From Magicicada septendecula (taxonomy: Eukaryota > Arthropoda > Insecta > Hemiptera > Cicadidae), in NCBI GenBank assembly GCA_034769895.1, contig CM068367.1, positions 86,915,654 through 86,979,653 on the forward strand: a stretch of DNA of 64,000 nucleotides. The letters are read 5' to 3'. Both the position numbers and the translations under genes were made by a program. Shown one piece after another: positions 11,623 to 22,489 of the stretch. The notes under the pieces are model-generated. The model saw nothing but the letters and a program-made list of their open reading frames with translations. It ran no database searches and was not told where the DNA came from. The first letter of the stretch is position 1; each line of letters starts with the position of its first letter.

Positions 11623-12999
11623 ATAGGGATCACATTACTAAACGCGACATTTAAGGTAATGCCAATGGTTTTGCAGCTAAAGCTATTATAACATATTAAC
11701 TTTGAAGAACAGCATGGATTTATACATGGAATGCTTTGTAATGATGCATTATCTGTAATTCAACAAATAAAAGAAAAGGCAATTGAGTTCCGAAAACCAG
11801 TTTTTATGAGTCTGATAGCTCTTCAAAAGGCATTTGATAGAGTCCGAGTGTCGAACGTGTTAAAGGTTTTACAACAACGAGGAGTCCCAATCGACATCAC
11901 AAAGCTAATAAAGAGATCTCCACAAACACTTCAATGATTTTAAAAGCCAATGGCGAATTATGAGATAATATATGTGTAACAAAAGGAATCAGGCAGGGGG
12001 TTCCCTAAGTCCTATACTCTTCAATGCAGTTATGCATGAAATTATCAAGGAGGTAAAGGATATGAAAGGATATACGAAGGGTAGAAGTGTGTTTAATATT
12101 ATATGTTATGTAGAGGACGTTATTCTAATAGCGGAAAATGAAAATGACTTACAAAGACCTGTGTATAATTTTAACAAAGAATGCTAGAAATATAACATGA
12201 AGATAGCAGAAGAGAAAACAAAATCAATTACAAATTCACATGACCCACTAAGGTGTAAACTTGTGATAAATGACAGAATAATAGAACAAGTAATGCAGAT
12301 AGAGTACTTAGGAACAAGGCTTACAAGTAACAATAGGCCAGATGAAGAAACAGAACATCATTTGATGAAAGCAAGAATTGCTGGATGCATGGATAACCTT
12401 ACATGGAATAATAAATACCTCACACAAAAAGCAAAAACTAGGATTTACAAAAGCACAATACGTCCAGTAATATCCTACGCATCGGAGGCCAAGCCAGAAA
12501 CAACTCAAGGAAAACGACAAACTATAGAACTGACTATATTATGGAAGGTACTAGAAAAGACAAGGTACGATAGGTTGCCAAACAGTAGTATAAGAGAAAC
12601 GTGTAATGTAACAGATATTAATTCTTGGATTGCGGAAACAAGAAGGAAATAGAACATCATCAGTATGTAGGACCGTTGTTATAGAACAGGACAGAGTCCT
12701 AACAAGGAAGTTAAAGAAGAAGAACAAGAAGTGTTTAATCTGATAATCAGCAATCAAGTAACCATAAAAAACAATGAACACACATCAAAAATGGATAACA
12801 CAAGGGTATTGAAAAGGGCAAGAGATAGCAAACCAAACACCAAGAGGAGCATTGGTCGGTCAAGGAAGAGGTGGAGTGACAGCATGTAGGACCGTTGTTA
12901 TAGAACAGGACAGAGTCCTAACAAGGAAGTTAAAGAAGAAGAACAAGAAGTGTTTAATCTGATAATTAGCAATCAAGTAATCATCAAAAACAATGAATG
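11623..12999 (+). mobile_element. LINE, RT domain to C-terminus and 3'UTR (longest LINE copy in the window)
   Basis: Blocks in order: GITLLNATFKV (11623), EQHGFIHGMLCNDALSVIQQ (11710), FMSLIALQKAFDRV (the F-x-D-L-x-K-A-F-D block of the RT fingers, with the first catalytic Asp changed to Ala in S-L-I-A-L), GGSLSPILFNAVMHEIIKEV (12000), then ICYVEDVILIAENENDLQR in place of YADD. A 151-codon open stretch at 12197-12652 follows, with IEYLGTRL, IYKSTIRPVISYASE and INSWIAETRRK. The protein ends KPNTKRSIGRSRKRWSDSM-stop at 12888. The 3'UTR begins GACCGTTGTTATAGAACAGG and runs into GAA triplets. About four stops or frame changes are present. Part of the 3' end is duplicated (12664-12780 and 12883-12999). 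A short relative lies at 50.07 kb. Confidence 0.92.
12664..12999 (+). repeat. Direct duplication (period 219) inside the LINE 3' end
   Basis: The block ATGTAGGACCGTTGTTATAG with the rest of the LINE 3'UTR occurs at about 12665-12777 and again at about 12884-12999, exactly 219 bases apart and nearly identical. Between them lie the last 35 or so codons of the LINE protein. The first unit lacks the protein end, joining an upstream ATG to the ATG before the stop, which looks like a deletion at a three-base microhomology within a tandemly duplicated 3' end. Confidence 0.8.
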
Positions 13000-13115
13000 G
13001 GAGAAGTCGAACTCAAGTTTCAGTGACAAATTTCTGTGCAGAAGACAAAACTATTTTTTTCGTAGGATAATTCCTACTTGCGAACTAAAACAGTTATATT
13101 AGATTATAAGAGTAC

Positions 13116-13648
13116 ACAGCAGGTGTCCCATTTTTGCTATCTTGGTTCTGACATCAATTTTGACGTAGATCATGATGCTGATCACAAGTTAGCCTAGTTC
13201 TAGTCAGCATGTAGAAAAATACATCAAGCGTTATAGAGGAAAATAAGGAAAGAAATTCGGCTAAAATGTCATAAGGTAATGGCTGCACCAGTGTTATTTT
13301 ATGCTTCTGAACCTTGGGTTCCGGTGAAGAAAAATCTGAGTAGGATACAGGCATTGGAGATCAGATTCTTACGATATGTTAAAGGGTGCGTACGAAGAGA
13401 CAGACTCTCCAGTAAAGACATGCACAAAGAGTTTTAGTATCCAAAAATGTGTAGTGTGCAAGACTGCATTGCAGAAAACGAGGATAGATGGATTGGTCAT
13501 CATCTGAATAGGATGCCGGATGGCAGGTTGCCTAAGGACGTTTGGCAATAGGCTACAAAGTTTTTGGAAAACGTAGGCCTATAAGAAGGCCTGGAAAGCG
13601 TTGGTGAACGGTCTCAGAAATATTATATTTGGGACCGGATGCCCTAGA
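13116..13648 (+). mobile_element. LINE fragment, RT C-terminal region ending in (AGG)n
   Basis: Plus-strand reading: VSHFCYLGSDINFDVD, SACRKIHQAL, RKEIRLKCHKVMAAPVLFYA (the 'FYKV-x-A-x-P-x-L-L-Y-x-S-E' block), SEPWVPVKKNLSRIQALEIR, FLRYVKGCVRRDRLSSKD, then IGHHLNRMPDGRLPKDVW and a shifted GLESVGER end. This is the post-palm part of a LINE RT protein. Several in-frame stops are present. The copy runs directly into a 190-base (AGG)n array, consistent with an expanded trinucleotide tail. It lies head-to-tail behind the LINE at 11.6-13.0 kb. Confidence 0.85.
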
Positions 13649-13837
13649 TGAGGAGGAGGAGGAGGAGGAGGACGGCGACGGCGACGAAGAAGAAGAAAAA
13701 TGAGGAGGAGGAAGAGAAGGAGAAAAAGAAGAAGAAAAGAAGAAGAAGAAGAAGAGGAGGAGGAGGAGGAGGAGGAGGAGGAGGAGGAGGAGGAGGAGGA
13801 GGAGGAGGAGGAGGAGGAGGAGGAGGAGGAGGAGGAG
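13648..13837. repeat. (AGG)n/(AAG)n microsatellite
   Basis: About 190 bases of nearly pure purine triplets, imperfect at the left and pure GGA at the right. Frames across it give poly-Arg, poly-Glu or poly-Gly and are not genes. Confidence 0.97.
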
Positions 13838-14541
13838 AAGGTGTTACAGTATCATGATATTATATGAAAATAAGAAGAATCTGACAGGATATTAATTATG
13901 GAATATCAACCTTGTTTATACAAATTTTCAAATTACACAGCTAAAACGTGTTAAGTTATCAAGATAAAAAGGACATTGCTTTTATAAAAAATAACATAGC
14001 AACTGTTTTTTTGTATTCAGAAAATTTTACGAGTCACCTCAAATCTTACTCGGATCAAGCAAACGAAAACAAAATGTTTGCTGGACAATATATAGTATGT
14101 TCGTGGCCAACGACTGTTCATGATCTCACACTGTGAAACGTAAAACGCACATACACATTTGTATACGTATTTATTTATATTGTTTTTGTTTTGTATACCC
14201 AACCGAATTACCATAAGACGTTGAATCACTCTCCCCGCTGCCACACCTACCGTACTGTGTGTGACCCGTGATTTATAGCAATATACGAGGATGTGTGTGT
14301 AGTCTGGTAAAGGAAACATGCAATTCAAATGTTCCCTGACTTTTAAACAAGCGTTCATTTGAAATTCTTGGCTCGGTTTCTATTCTCGCTTCTCATTTTT
14401 TTTTTTTTTACTACAATTCTTCGATACTTGGTTACGAATTGCAAACAATAGATTTTCGTTTCTGTAGACTGCCTTCTTCCCAAATTGGCGAGTATAAAAC
14501 AAATTTTAGTTTTACCTATTATTTGTACGTTGGAGTTTAGT
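13838..14541. other. No gene recognised
   Basis: A minus frame at 14017-14358 is open for 113 codons, the longest in this interval. It shows no motif, signal peptide or domain I recognise, and its start context is not special. I leave it as a chance frame or relic of an unknown repeat. Confidence 0.35.
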
Positions 14542-14662
14542 TAAAACGAAATTCCGATATCATATAAGCTCTAATAATGGATAATAGAGCTCTTAACATT
14601 ATTCTAAGTTCGTAATAGGATATAGTATTCTAAGTTCTAACAGATATCGGAATTTCGTTTTA
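14542..14662. repeat. Short foldback element with perfect 20-bp inverted ends
   Basis: TAAAACGAAATTCCGATATC at 14542-14561 is matched exactly, inverted, at 14643-14662. The 81 bases between are AT-rich, with the near-repeat ATTCTAAGTTC occurring twice. Size and structure suit a MITE or a foldback element of the PLE type, but I do not recognise the termini. Confidence 0.65.
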
Positions 14663-14792
14663 TTCTGATATCATATCAATTGATAATGACTACTTGAAAT
14701 TTTAACACTATTCTGTTAGTGTTAAAAATTCTCTCGTATGGTGAAGTTCTCTGGTATTCTCCAAGTTCTTAACAGTATTTCGACTAAACAAT

Positions 14793-15020
14793 ATCATCAT
14801 CGGTGTTGGGAATAAACTGATGAACTCCGGGTTCTTGGGCCGTGGTCCACTGATGTTACTCACAGACGCTCACCCTGTGATTAACTGACGAATACCGTGT
14901 CAGATGGTGAATCGTTTTTATACACTAAAGATGGGTTCCAGAGGAGAAGCCGCCGAGACGTCTGTACCACGGCCCAATAGCCCGGTATTTAATCAGTTTA
15001 TTCCCAACACCGATGATGCC
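14793..15020. repeat. Palindromic repeat of the GGGCCGTGGTCCA family
   Basis: The outer 26 bases are a perfect inverted pair: ATCATCGGTGTTGGGAATAA plus AACTGAT on the left, its complement on the right at 14993-15018. Further in, CCGGGTTCTTGGGCCGTGG on the left is mirrored by CCACGGCCCAATAGCCCGG on the right. The same CCGGGCT-x-TTGG-x-C(G/A)TGGTCCAC wording occurs at 48.53 and 55.53 kb, so this is a decayed member of that palindromic family. A 64-codon frame across it is fortuitous. Confidence 0.75.
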
Positions 15021-16134
15021 AACCGTGAAAGCCTTAAGTACAGAATACATATCATTATCGTTACATCAGGAAGGCAACGCAGTACGAGCGATAGATAAAA
15101 AAATAAAAAGCAAAGTTAATATACGACACTCGTATAATATCAGACATTTGACAAAATCTTTAACAACCAACAGAATCTGTACAGAATAGGAGCTACTTTG
15201 GAGGGGGGATGAGACACTAGCTTATGGGGGCGGATGTGACTAGTCTTAAGGTTGGACTCTCCATTTTTCTCGAAACAGACGAGAAATTCAGGATTCTTCT
15301 CATAAAATTGTATAAATACGTTTCATAAATCCTTTACGACTCAAAGTTTTTGAGTAAACCAACATGATGTATAAGGGTTGAAAAAATATGGAAAACCGGT
15401 GATTTCAAAATATCCTATCTGAATTAACTGTTAATCAAATTAAAGATAATAAATGTCATGTCGATATGAATTACTTTATTTCGAAATTTGTATTCTTAAT
15501 AGATATTGTGAAAATGAGTCTTTCTTAAGATAATTTGAAAGAACACAGTTTTATTACACCATCGCACTTTAATTTAAGGATGTTGTCCAAAGAATATTTT
15601 AAGCGATTTATAGTTCGTGTTACATTAGGTTGCTTTTTATGTAAAATCCAGCAAAAAAAAATCTTATTATTTATCCGAATTAATGTCAACAAGCTGCAAG
15701 AAGTTTACCTGAATACAGAATTGTGTATAGACATATTAGACTAGAGAAGTCATGACATAACACAACCCTGTAAGATAAAGTGTGTCTGAGCAAGAAAGAA
15801 AACGGTAGATTAATAAGCTCTGTCTTCGTTTTCTGGCCTGCGCACAATTGTATATTAATGATACAAATACGTACGTTCTTTACTAAATATTAAGTGACTG
15901 TCATTATTAGAAAATTCTAATTTTGTGTTATTACTTTACAAATATTGTAATTCCGTTCATTTCTACAGTTATTTTATAAATCTGATTTTAACAGGTTCAA
16001 GTGGCTTAGAAATAAGCCTACGAAAAGTGATTATGGAATTTCGGTTAAATTTTTAATAGCTTTGAGAAGGCGCATTGATCCCTCCTAGCTCCCCCCCCCC
16101 CGATCCAGCAGTTACGGCACTGACCACAATATTG
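15021..16134. other. No gene recognised
   Basis: AT-rich, with a G-run near 15202 and an 11-base C run at about 16091-16101. A 69-codon plus frame at 15535-15744 has no motif. Confidence 0.4.
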
Positions 16135-16371
16135 ATTCTTCTTCTCCTCTTCACGGATTAGCTTATATAAACCTGTTCCGGCATCCATCTCATCCTCGGA
16201 CAACCCACGTCTCTTCTACCAATGGCTTTATAGTTCAGTGCCGCTTTCGGCAATCGATCCTCTGTCATCCTTTCCAGATGATCCTACCACTGTCTTCTGT
16301 AAATTGAAATAATTTCATTTATATCCTTTACTTCAAATTCTGCTCTGATATCTTCATTAAATTACAATATT
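16135..16371 (-). mobile_element. LINE fragment, RT protein C-terminal tail
   Basis: The complement reads NEDIRAEFEVKDINEIISIY, RRQW, a stop, DHLERMTEDRLPKAALNYKA, IGRRDVGCPRMRWMPEQVY, a stop and an AAG-rich tail (plus strand CTTCTTCTCCTCTTC at 16138). N-E-D-I-R-x-E, then R-R-Q-W-x-x-H-L-x-R-M, then G-R-R-D-V-G-x-P-R-x-R-W-x-P-E-Q-V is the standard LINE C-terminus; the W-x-P-E-Q-V ending is shared with 31.6 kb. One in-frame stop replaces the residue after RRQW. Confidence 0.85.
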
Positions 16372-16834
16372 GATTAATAGTCTACCAATAATTATTTCTT
16401 AATGTAAGTCAAGAATATTTGTTTCAAATGTTAACTACAATCGAAAGTTAACATTGTAATGTTTAAGTTGTAAGTATAATAATTATTTATTATAATATTA
16501 AAGACAAAATCATTTAGTACTTATTGTACTCATTTATTTAGAGCAGCCTATGTATCCAATCCCTACCTACAATATTTTGCCAACGTACTTAGAATTTCAA
16601 TTTTATTCTCTGAATGGGCCAGAAAAAATATATATATATCACAGCTTGAGAGAGTTACAACCTACGGATCTGTAATAACAGAAGCGCATTCTCGACGATG
16701 AAATGAAAAATATCTCTCAGGCTACTTGTATTACATAGGTAACAATATAAATGCATACTAGCTACCCACGGTACATAGCCCACTTCAGATTTATTAATTC
16801 CTACACAGTACAAAGAGATAATATATCAAAAGTC

Positions 16835-16868
<34 letters not shown>

Positions 16869-17159
16869 CAAAATTGTATAAGTTACAGTTTTTATATCCG
16901 TTCTCATGAAGACATAAATCTTCTTGTAAATTTCGTTTTTCGTTGATTTCCTCGACTTACTTTGATTATTACATTTTTCTACGGTTTTTGCACTCTTTTT
17001 TAACTCCAATTACATTATTGTTTTTAAGTGGATCCTCTCGCACAGACTAGTATCTGACTCTCGCAGTATTCTCGTACAAAACGGTTACATTTCTTCATTT
17101 ATAATTTTAAGTTTTGTTGATAAAATATGCAACTCTTGCACTATATAAAAATTAAAGCG
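16372..17159. other. No gene; (TA)n microsatellite at 16838-16867
   Basis: AT-rich spacer carrying a shorter TA run near 16629-16639 and a 30-base (TA)n at 16838-16867. The minus frame across the TA run (poly Tyr-Ile) is an artefact. Confidence 0.6.
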
Positions 17160-17275
17160 TGTCCAACGGGCGGCACATGCAATGCGAATGCCGAAAGAAT
17201 GAGTCCCACTAAAGGAGTACAGACGTGATCTACGGGAAAGTGGGAAAGTTGAGAACGCGGTGAAGAGATAACCAT
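17160..17275 (+). mobile_element. Possible LINE RT C-terminal tail, badly decayed
   Basis: The plus frame reads RAAHAMRMPKE, a stop, then VPLKEYRRDLRESGKVEN. A-x-H-x-M-R-M-P followed by a basic stretch resembles the GHVMRMP box of LINE tails, but the G-R-P-R-x-R-W box is missing. The call is weak. Confidence 0.35.
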
Positions 17276-17324
17276 AACAAATGATGTTAGAAGCCACAAT
17301 CAAATAAGAAATAATATCCTTGAG

Positions 17325-17360
17325 TCAGTGACGATGCCTCACCGTAATATAGGTGAAACG
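17325..17360 (+). repeat. PLE-type hairpin motif, degenerate single copy
   Basis: AGTGACGATGCCTCACC, a short AT loop, then GGTGAAACG. TCACC pairs with GGTGA, and GAAACG closes the unit as in the other copies; the leading CTGA is changed. This is a plausible old member of the CTGA-N-GA hairpin family. Confidence 0.35.
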
Positions 17361-17439
17361 TTTGGTTTAAAGAAAAAAAGGTGTGTCTTAAATCGAAAAA
17401 AGTGTTGTTACAACGTTAGAAGGATTTTACGTATTGCAG

Positions 17440-17517
17440 GTTAGAACAGATCAAACCCGGACGCGTACAAGAGATTAATTGAGTAAACCAGAGCTCAATA
17501 TGGGCTTTAGCGCCATT
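17440..17517 (+). mobile_element. LINE 3' terminus (last codons plus tail)
   Basis: Just before the long (GAA)n array the plus strand reads TRAQYGL-stop-RHWKKKK. F/T-R-A-H/Q-x-G-L-stop followed by triplets is also how the LINE at 61.5 kb ends (FRAHVGL-stop), and KAHQKV-stop (50.9 kb) and KTHTGL-stop (29.65 kb) are close variants. So the array is the expanded 3' tail of a very short, 5'-truncated LINE copy. Only about 20 codons can be recognised. Confidence 0.6.
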
Positions 17518-17573
17518 GGAAGAAGAAGAAGAAGAAGAAGAAGAAGAAGAAGAAGAAGAAGAAGAAGAAGAAG

Positions 17574-17603
<30 letters not shown>
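17518..17603. repeat. (GAA)n microsatellite
   Basis: About 28 uninterrupted GAA/AAG units. It follows a LINE stop codon and so probably began as the LINE's trinucleotide tail. Poly-Glu, poly-Arg and poly-Ser frames here are not genes. Confidence 0.97.
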
Positions 17604-17604
<1 letters not shown>

Positions 17605-20124
17605 TGTCTTTTCAGACAACTATCAATTTTATCTTCAATTTTTTTTCTTGAATTTTATCTCCTCTTATTTCACGACCAACTCATTCGTTACTGCATGTTT
17701 TCATTTCCAGTTAGTATTAGGTTAAGCAATCAACTAATACTATTTTGTGATGAGAGAACATACCTAAACAGACCGAAATACAGACGTAGACGTGCGAATT
17801 ATTATGCGTGCAAGAGAGATGTGATGAAACGAACTGAAAAGTGAAACAAACTCAAAAGAAAGAACTAGATTGCTTATGCCATGTCAGGCCATAGACCCAT
17901 GTGTATAGGCCATGTGCATGTCCAATGTAGACCAGCTGGAGGAGTAAAAAGATGTAGTACTGCGACAGTCTTAGAACGAAGAATTATAAGAGAACGTGAA
18001 GACTCGAAATTAGAACGTAGGACAAGGTTTGAAGAGAGAAGTTGGAGAAGGGATACGGACAATTTCCAATCAGCGTTTTTTCTCGTTGTATTCATATTTA
18101 CGTACTTTCTACTCCTCTCTAATTCCTACTACAAGCTTTAAATCCATAAGAACAGTCATTATTTTATTTTCCTTTGTTTTCCTGAAGGAAAAATCCACGT
18201 CATCACACGTTGTCAGTGTCAGTGTCAGTGTCAGTGTGTGTGTACACTTAGTAAAAACCTTACACAAAGTAAAATTGTTCAGTAAAGGGTAGAAAAGTTA
18301 TCGACTTTGTCCCCTACGTTTAGCGCAGCCTGCAGCAGCGTTTGTCAGTTTAGCTCAATCAGCTGTACATTTCTTTGTACATTTGTGTCTACGTGATTCA
18401 CGTTATGTTCGTTCCCTTGTGACCTCTATCGTTGATTTTCCTTTAACTTGTCGTCGTCGTCGTCGGTCTGCACCACACGATGAAATTCAATTTGTCTTCA
18501 AAGATTTTCTTAGACGTACTCTTAAAGGGAAACAGTATTTTAAGTACGAAAAGTCTGTTTCCTAGTACTTTAACATGCAAGCGAAACAACTACGAATAAA
18601 TAAATTGTTTAGTCACATAATATGTGTAATATTTTAAAAGAAAAGCACAAAGAAAAATTTGTACACTCTACACCTGATTAAAAATCTAATATTGCAATAT
18701 TGCCTGCTAGAACTTTGAAACTCCGATTCTGAGCAAAATAAAGGTTGTGCATATCTGTAAATGTAGTAGATATATAAAAAATTGCCTATATATTCTCATT
18801 TTCGCATTTTTCGCTATTATTTAGCTTTATTCTGTTGTCAAATAACTGTTGTAAAAGAACTATGAATCCTATACTTACAATTTTTATTGCTAGAAAATTT
18901 GTCAACTAGAAAAATGAAAAACTAAACTACATATTTTTTTTTAATTTTTGAATATAGACCACCAATCCAAAAAATTAAAGAAAATGTTGTTATATGAAAT
19001 AACTAAAATTATGTGAAAAGAATGAAATTTTACACCTCCATCTCTTATAGTTTTTAAGATATATTACGATTTTTAGCTTTTTCAGAATGTTGAAACACTG
19101 AAGATAAAGTCGCTAGATATTTAAAACAAAATTTAGTAGAATTTCAGGTGGTGTCCATGGTTAAAATTTTTTGATGAGCTTCATTACAAACAAGACCGCA
19201 TAACGCGGTTTTTTAATTATATAGAATCTGCTGAGAGAGGAGAAGGGTTGAAAACTGTTTATATTATCTCTATTTTTGTTCATGTATTTGTGTATATAGT
19301 TTTTATTGAAATTCGTTCTAAGACACTTTTGAATGTTTATTCAGACTTTCCTTTTTGACAGATAGGCCTGTTATTAGATATCATCTAATGACAGGTTTAA
19401 ATAAAATGTCGTCTAACCGGAGTTGAGCAAGTAGACTGAATTTTCCTTCCCTCAGATCTATCAATAACCACACATTGCTGCCGCATGTACGTCAGTATGA
19501 ACTCATTTTCCTTAAAGTTAATTATTCGAGTCACGCGTTAAAGCATCGTGACTCCACTTGCAAAGTCAAACGTCACGTGTACGAATACAGAAACGTGGTT
19601 GGGTAACCACATGGCGTTTCGGTGGCCGGGAACCTCAGAGCAACACCCGAAAGACTAGACGACAGAGGCTGACGATTACACTACAGTTTTCTCGTCACAA
19701 CTCTAGACATTTTAATTTGCTGTTAGCAATGATATATTTAAGTTATCTTGAGGTATTTTGGAAAAATAATTGTATCTTAACAATATAAAACTTTTTAAAA
19801 TCTGCTTTCCCAATAAACCGACATTTTTAAATACCATTATTATTAACTATAGCATTAAAGCTGTAATACTTCTTATAATATCGTTGTGGTTATAATAATA
19901 ATATTTTAAATAATTCCAACAAAATCTCCAGTCATATTCCAGAGTCACAGAAACGGTGGTGGTGTCCGATATTTGTAAAATGTTTTATACGGGGTACTGT
20001 AATATATGCATCGGGAACTTACACGATTAGAAGCAGAGACAAGAAGTATTTGTAACACACTGAAATGTAGGCCTACTTGTGGCGCAAAACAGAAAAAAAA
20101 TATTAGATAGAAAGAAAATGTAAC
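17604..20124. other. No gene recognised; short GTCAGT tandem at 18211-18242
   Basis: A (GTCAGT)n/(GT)n run lies at 18211-18242. Overlapping plus frames at 17881-18141 and 18029-18292 carry no motif. 18590-19380 is very AT-rich without structure that I can identify. 19540-19680 is slightly richer in G and C but has no known repeat. Confidence 0.4.
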
Positions 20125-20392
20125 AAATGAAAACGTTTTTAGGAGAATAAATGAAGAGAGACGTTTTATAAGAGCCATAAGAAAGAAAAGCAAGGCAACT
20201 GGGTTGGTCACTTTTTGAGAAGGAACTGTATACAGAAGTTACTAATTGAGGAAAAACAGAAGGTAGGAGAGGGCGAGAAAGAAGAAGATATGATGTGTTG
20301 GCACACTTGATCATGGTAAGCAATTGTGAACAACTGAAGAGAGCGGAACTGGGAAGGAAACATGGAGAGTACAGTCCAGCTGAAACCTTTTT
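20125..20392 (+). mobile_element. LINE fragment, RT protein C-terminal tail
   Basis: Three plus-strand frames give consecutive pieces: RINEERRFIRAIRK, NWVGHFLRRNCIQKLLIE, then GKTEGRRGRERRRYDVLAHL with MVSNCEQLKRAELGRKHGEY and SPAET. W-x-G-H-x-L-R-R-N, then I-E-G-K-x-E-G-R-R-G-R-x-R-R-R is the familiar end of one arthropod LINE group. Two frame shifts separate the pieces. A 138-codon minus frame over the same DNA is its complement and carries no meaning. Confidence 0.75.
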
Positions 20393-20825
20393 TGGGAGAG
20401 GGAAAATACCAATAAGAAAGAATACCCTGTTAATAAACCACATGAAACACCGTTCTTAATTTGCATTTTATATGCCACTGCAGAAAGCTTATTTTGACTG
20501 ACGATGCCTGATATAATGTTTATTAATTAGTATAGGAAATTTACAGTCTACTCAGAGAGTATTAACTAAATGAGATAAGTGAAACAATATTGAAGGGGAG
20601 CTACGACCCAGTAATGAGGTCCTAATGACGACCCAATTATTTACTTGAAGTCTGTTGGGCATTTCTCTTTAATATTCAGGGTAATACGGTAGAGCAATGT
20701 AATTTACTAGCTGACTGCCGTGAACCAGATAGAGCTTTTACTACCTGGAGTCTTTTGTAACAGAGTCAGGACAGGATGAGACTTGGACACTGAACCCAAC
20801 GACCTAATGCCGGATACAGACTAGT
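20393..20825. other. No recognisable feature
   Basis: Mixed-composition DNA with no frame or repeat that I can name. Confidence 0.4.
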
Positions 20826-21140
20826 GAAATGAGATTTTTATGATCACTACTAGCAATATCACGGAGGAACCGGTTATAAAATGATGATATTTCGGCTTGG
20901 AATGTATAGTCTAAACGAAAGGCTAAAGCAATACAGACAGGATTGGACAGACCATGTTGAAAGGATGCATAAGAACAGGGTACCAAAACAAATTTTGGTT
21001 TATAATCCGAAAGGTCGACGGAATATTGGAAGACCAAAGAAAAGATGATCGGACCTACGAGTGCGCAACGGATCGTAAGGTCCACAGCCTGAAAAAGAAG
21101 AAGAAGAAGAAGAAGAAGAAGAAGAAGAAAAAGAAGAAGT
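20826..21140 (+). mobile_element. LINE fragment, RT C-terminal tail with (GAA)n end
   Basis: The plus strand reads NVYSLNERLKQYRQDWTDHV, ERMHKNRVPKQILVYNPKGR, RNIGRPKKR, a stop where Trp is expected, then a short tail ending in about 16 AAG/GAA units (21091-21140). The L-x-x-Y-R-x-x-W-x-x-H-V-E-R-M / P-K-G-R-R-N-I-G-R-P-K-K-R-W layout is diagnostic for LINE C-termini. The 5' side is cut off inside the protein. Confidence 0.85.
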
Positions 21141-22489
21141 AGTAAGGACAGGCGGATAATTTTTCTTGATAAACGAAAGATATTCCGAAATCTTCAAGTT
21201 CGGAGCTGTACCTCCGGAGGTCCGTTTTGTTTGGAACCCTGATACAAAATTTGGTAATTTATTTATTTAACAACAAAACTAATTTATTTTCAGAGGATAT
21301 TAAATGTGTGTGTGTGTGTGTGCGCGCGCGCACTATTCTATGAGGTGTGGTCGTCGAAACTTACACACCACAATACAGTATATCGAAGTTAGCTGTGAAC
21401 AGATTCACATCACAAATATTGGCTCAACTGAATAGAGATTACATAAAAAAATTTTAACGGAGAGATACAGCTGTTTTATTGCATATTCCATAGAGTTATA
21501 CAGTACACATAGAAAACCAATCGACCCCACGACGCGTTCCTATACAAGAGGGCAGCCAACAACAGGCTTAAGTATATGTAAATCAAACCCACGACGCCCC
21601 TGTTACACCCATGTTGAAAGTGAACATAAACATATAGTAATATTTATACTGTTTAAAAGCCAATAACTTTTTGACGCGCCTGATTTTCCACGTAACATTA
21701 CAACAACAGGATGCAGCGGCAGCAGCAGCAGCTGTAGCCTAGGTCAATCGATGACCTTGTGAGGTCGTCCACCCAACGCAGGGTGCGTAGGAGAACTGGA
21801 ACCAAGGCAGGCGCCTTTGGTAAATATTAAACGTTGTCTTCTGGACTTGTTTTTTATTGTAGTAAAAAAATAAAGAAGCGAACCATCAATTATAAACGTA
21901 CGGGTGGTGTTTTGTTTCGCAGGCTTAAATGAGTTAAAACTGGGCTCCTTTGTTCTTTCGCCGGGCTGTATAAAAGACGGGGATTCGCGACGGGAAATTA
22001 AGAATTTAAATTGTTCGTAACCGCCTCGCCTAGCTGTAGTCGTCGAATAAAACAGCGTTTACAATTCTGTTTATTGTACCGCACGAATAATTTTTTTTCT
22101 TTACACTTCAAAGTTTAGGCAAATTGGTTGTTCCCGCCTTCGCAGCATGACAGTAGGGCCGTTACCGTCTTGCCATGGGCCTCCCAACCTCTTTTTTTCT
22201 TATTGTTTTATATAGTTTTATCGTTTCCGCTAGCCTTTATTATTCCACTCTATTAACGTGCTACTTATATTTGTATGTTTTCTTTTATTTTCTCTCCTAG
22301 ACTGTAAATGCCAATAAATGTGTCCCAGACATTAATGTCTTATTCGATATAGATCGTTGTATCCTTAGGCTGTTCTTAGACATCTTATTCTTCTCCAGTG
22401 TGAACCATATTCATGTTTCGCTAAACGGGGAATTAAGATTCACTTCCGTAGATGAAAAAAGATTAAACATATCGTTTTATTTACGAAAT
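21141..22489. other. No gene; (GT)n(GC)n at 21305-21332, CAG cluster, and a TATA-bearing block
   Basis: After the LINE tail there is a (GT)n(GC)n run at 21305-21332 and a short GCAGCAGCAGCAG cluster near 21720. 21900-22080 has GC-rich words around TATAAAA (about 21969) and an AATAAAA about 75 bases further on. This layout is seen in LTR promoters and in compact promoters generally, but I find no direct-repeat partner or coding frame, so I do not assign it. Confidence 0.35.

Noticed and set aside
13648-13857. Frame encoding Arg/Lys/Glu then poly-Gly
   Set aside because: Direct translation of the (AGG)n array.
14017-14358. 113-codon minus frame
   Set aside because: No motif and a length that chance allows in 64 kb searched in six frames.
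17416-17844. Frames with poly-Ser, poly-Arg and poly-Glu
   Set aside because: Translations of the (GAA)n array in three frames; flanking residues have no domain.
20027-20443. 138-codon minus frame
   Set aside because: Complement of a LINE tail whose plus-strand reading has diagnostic boxes.
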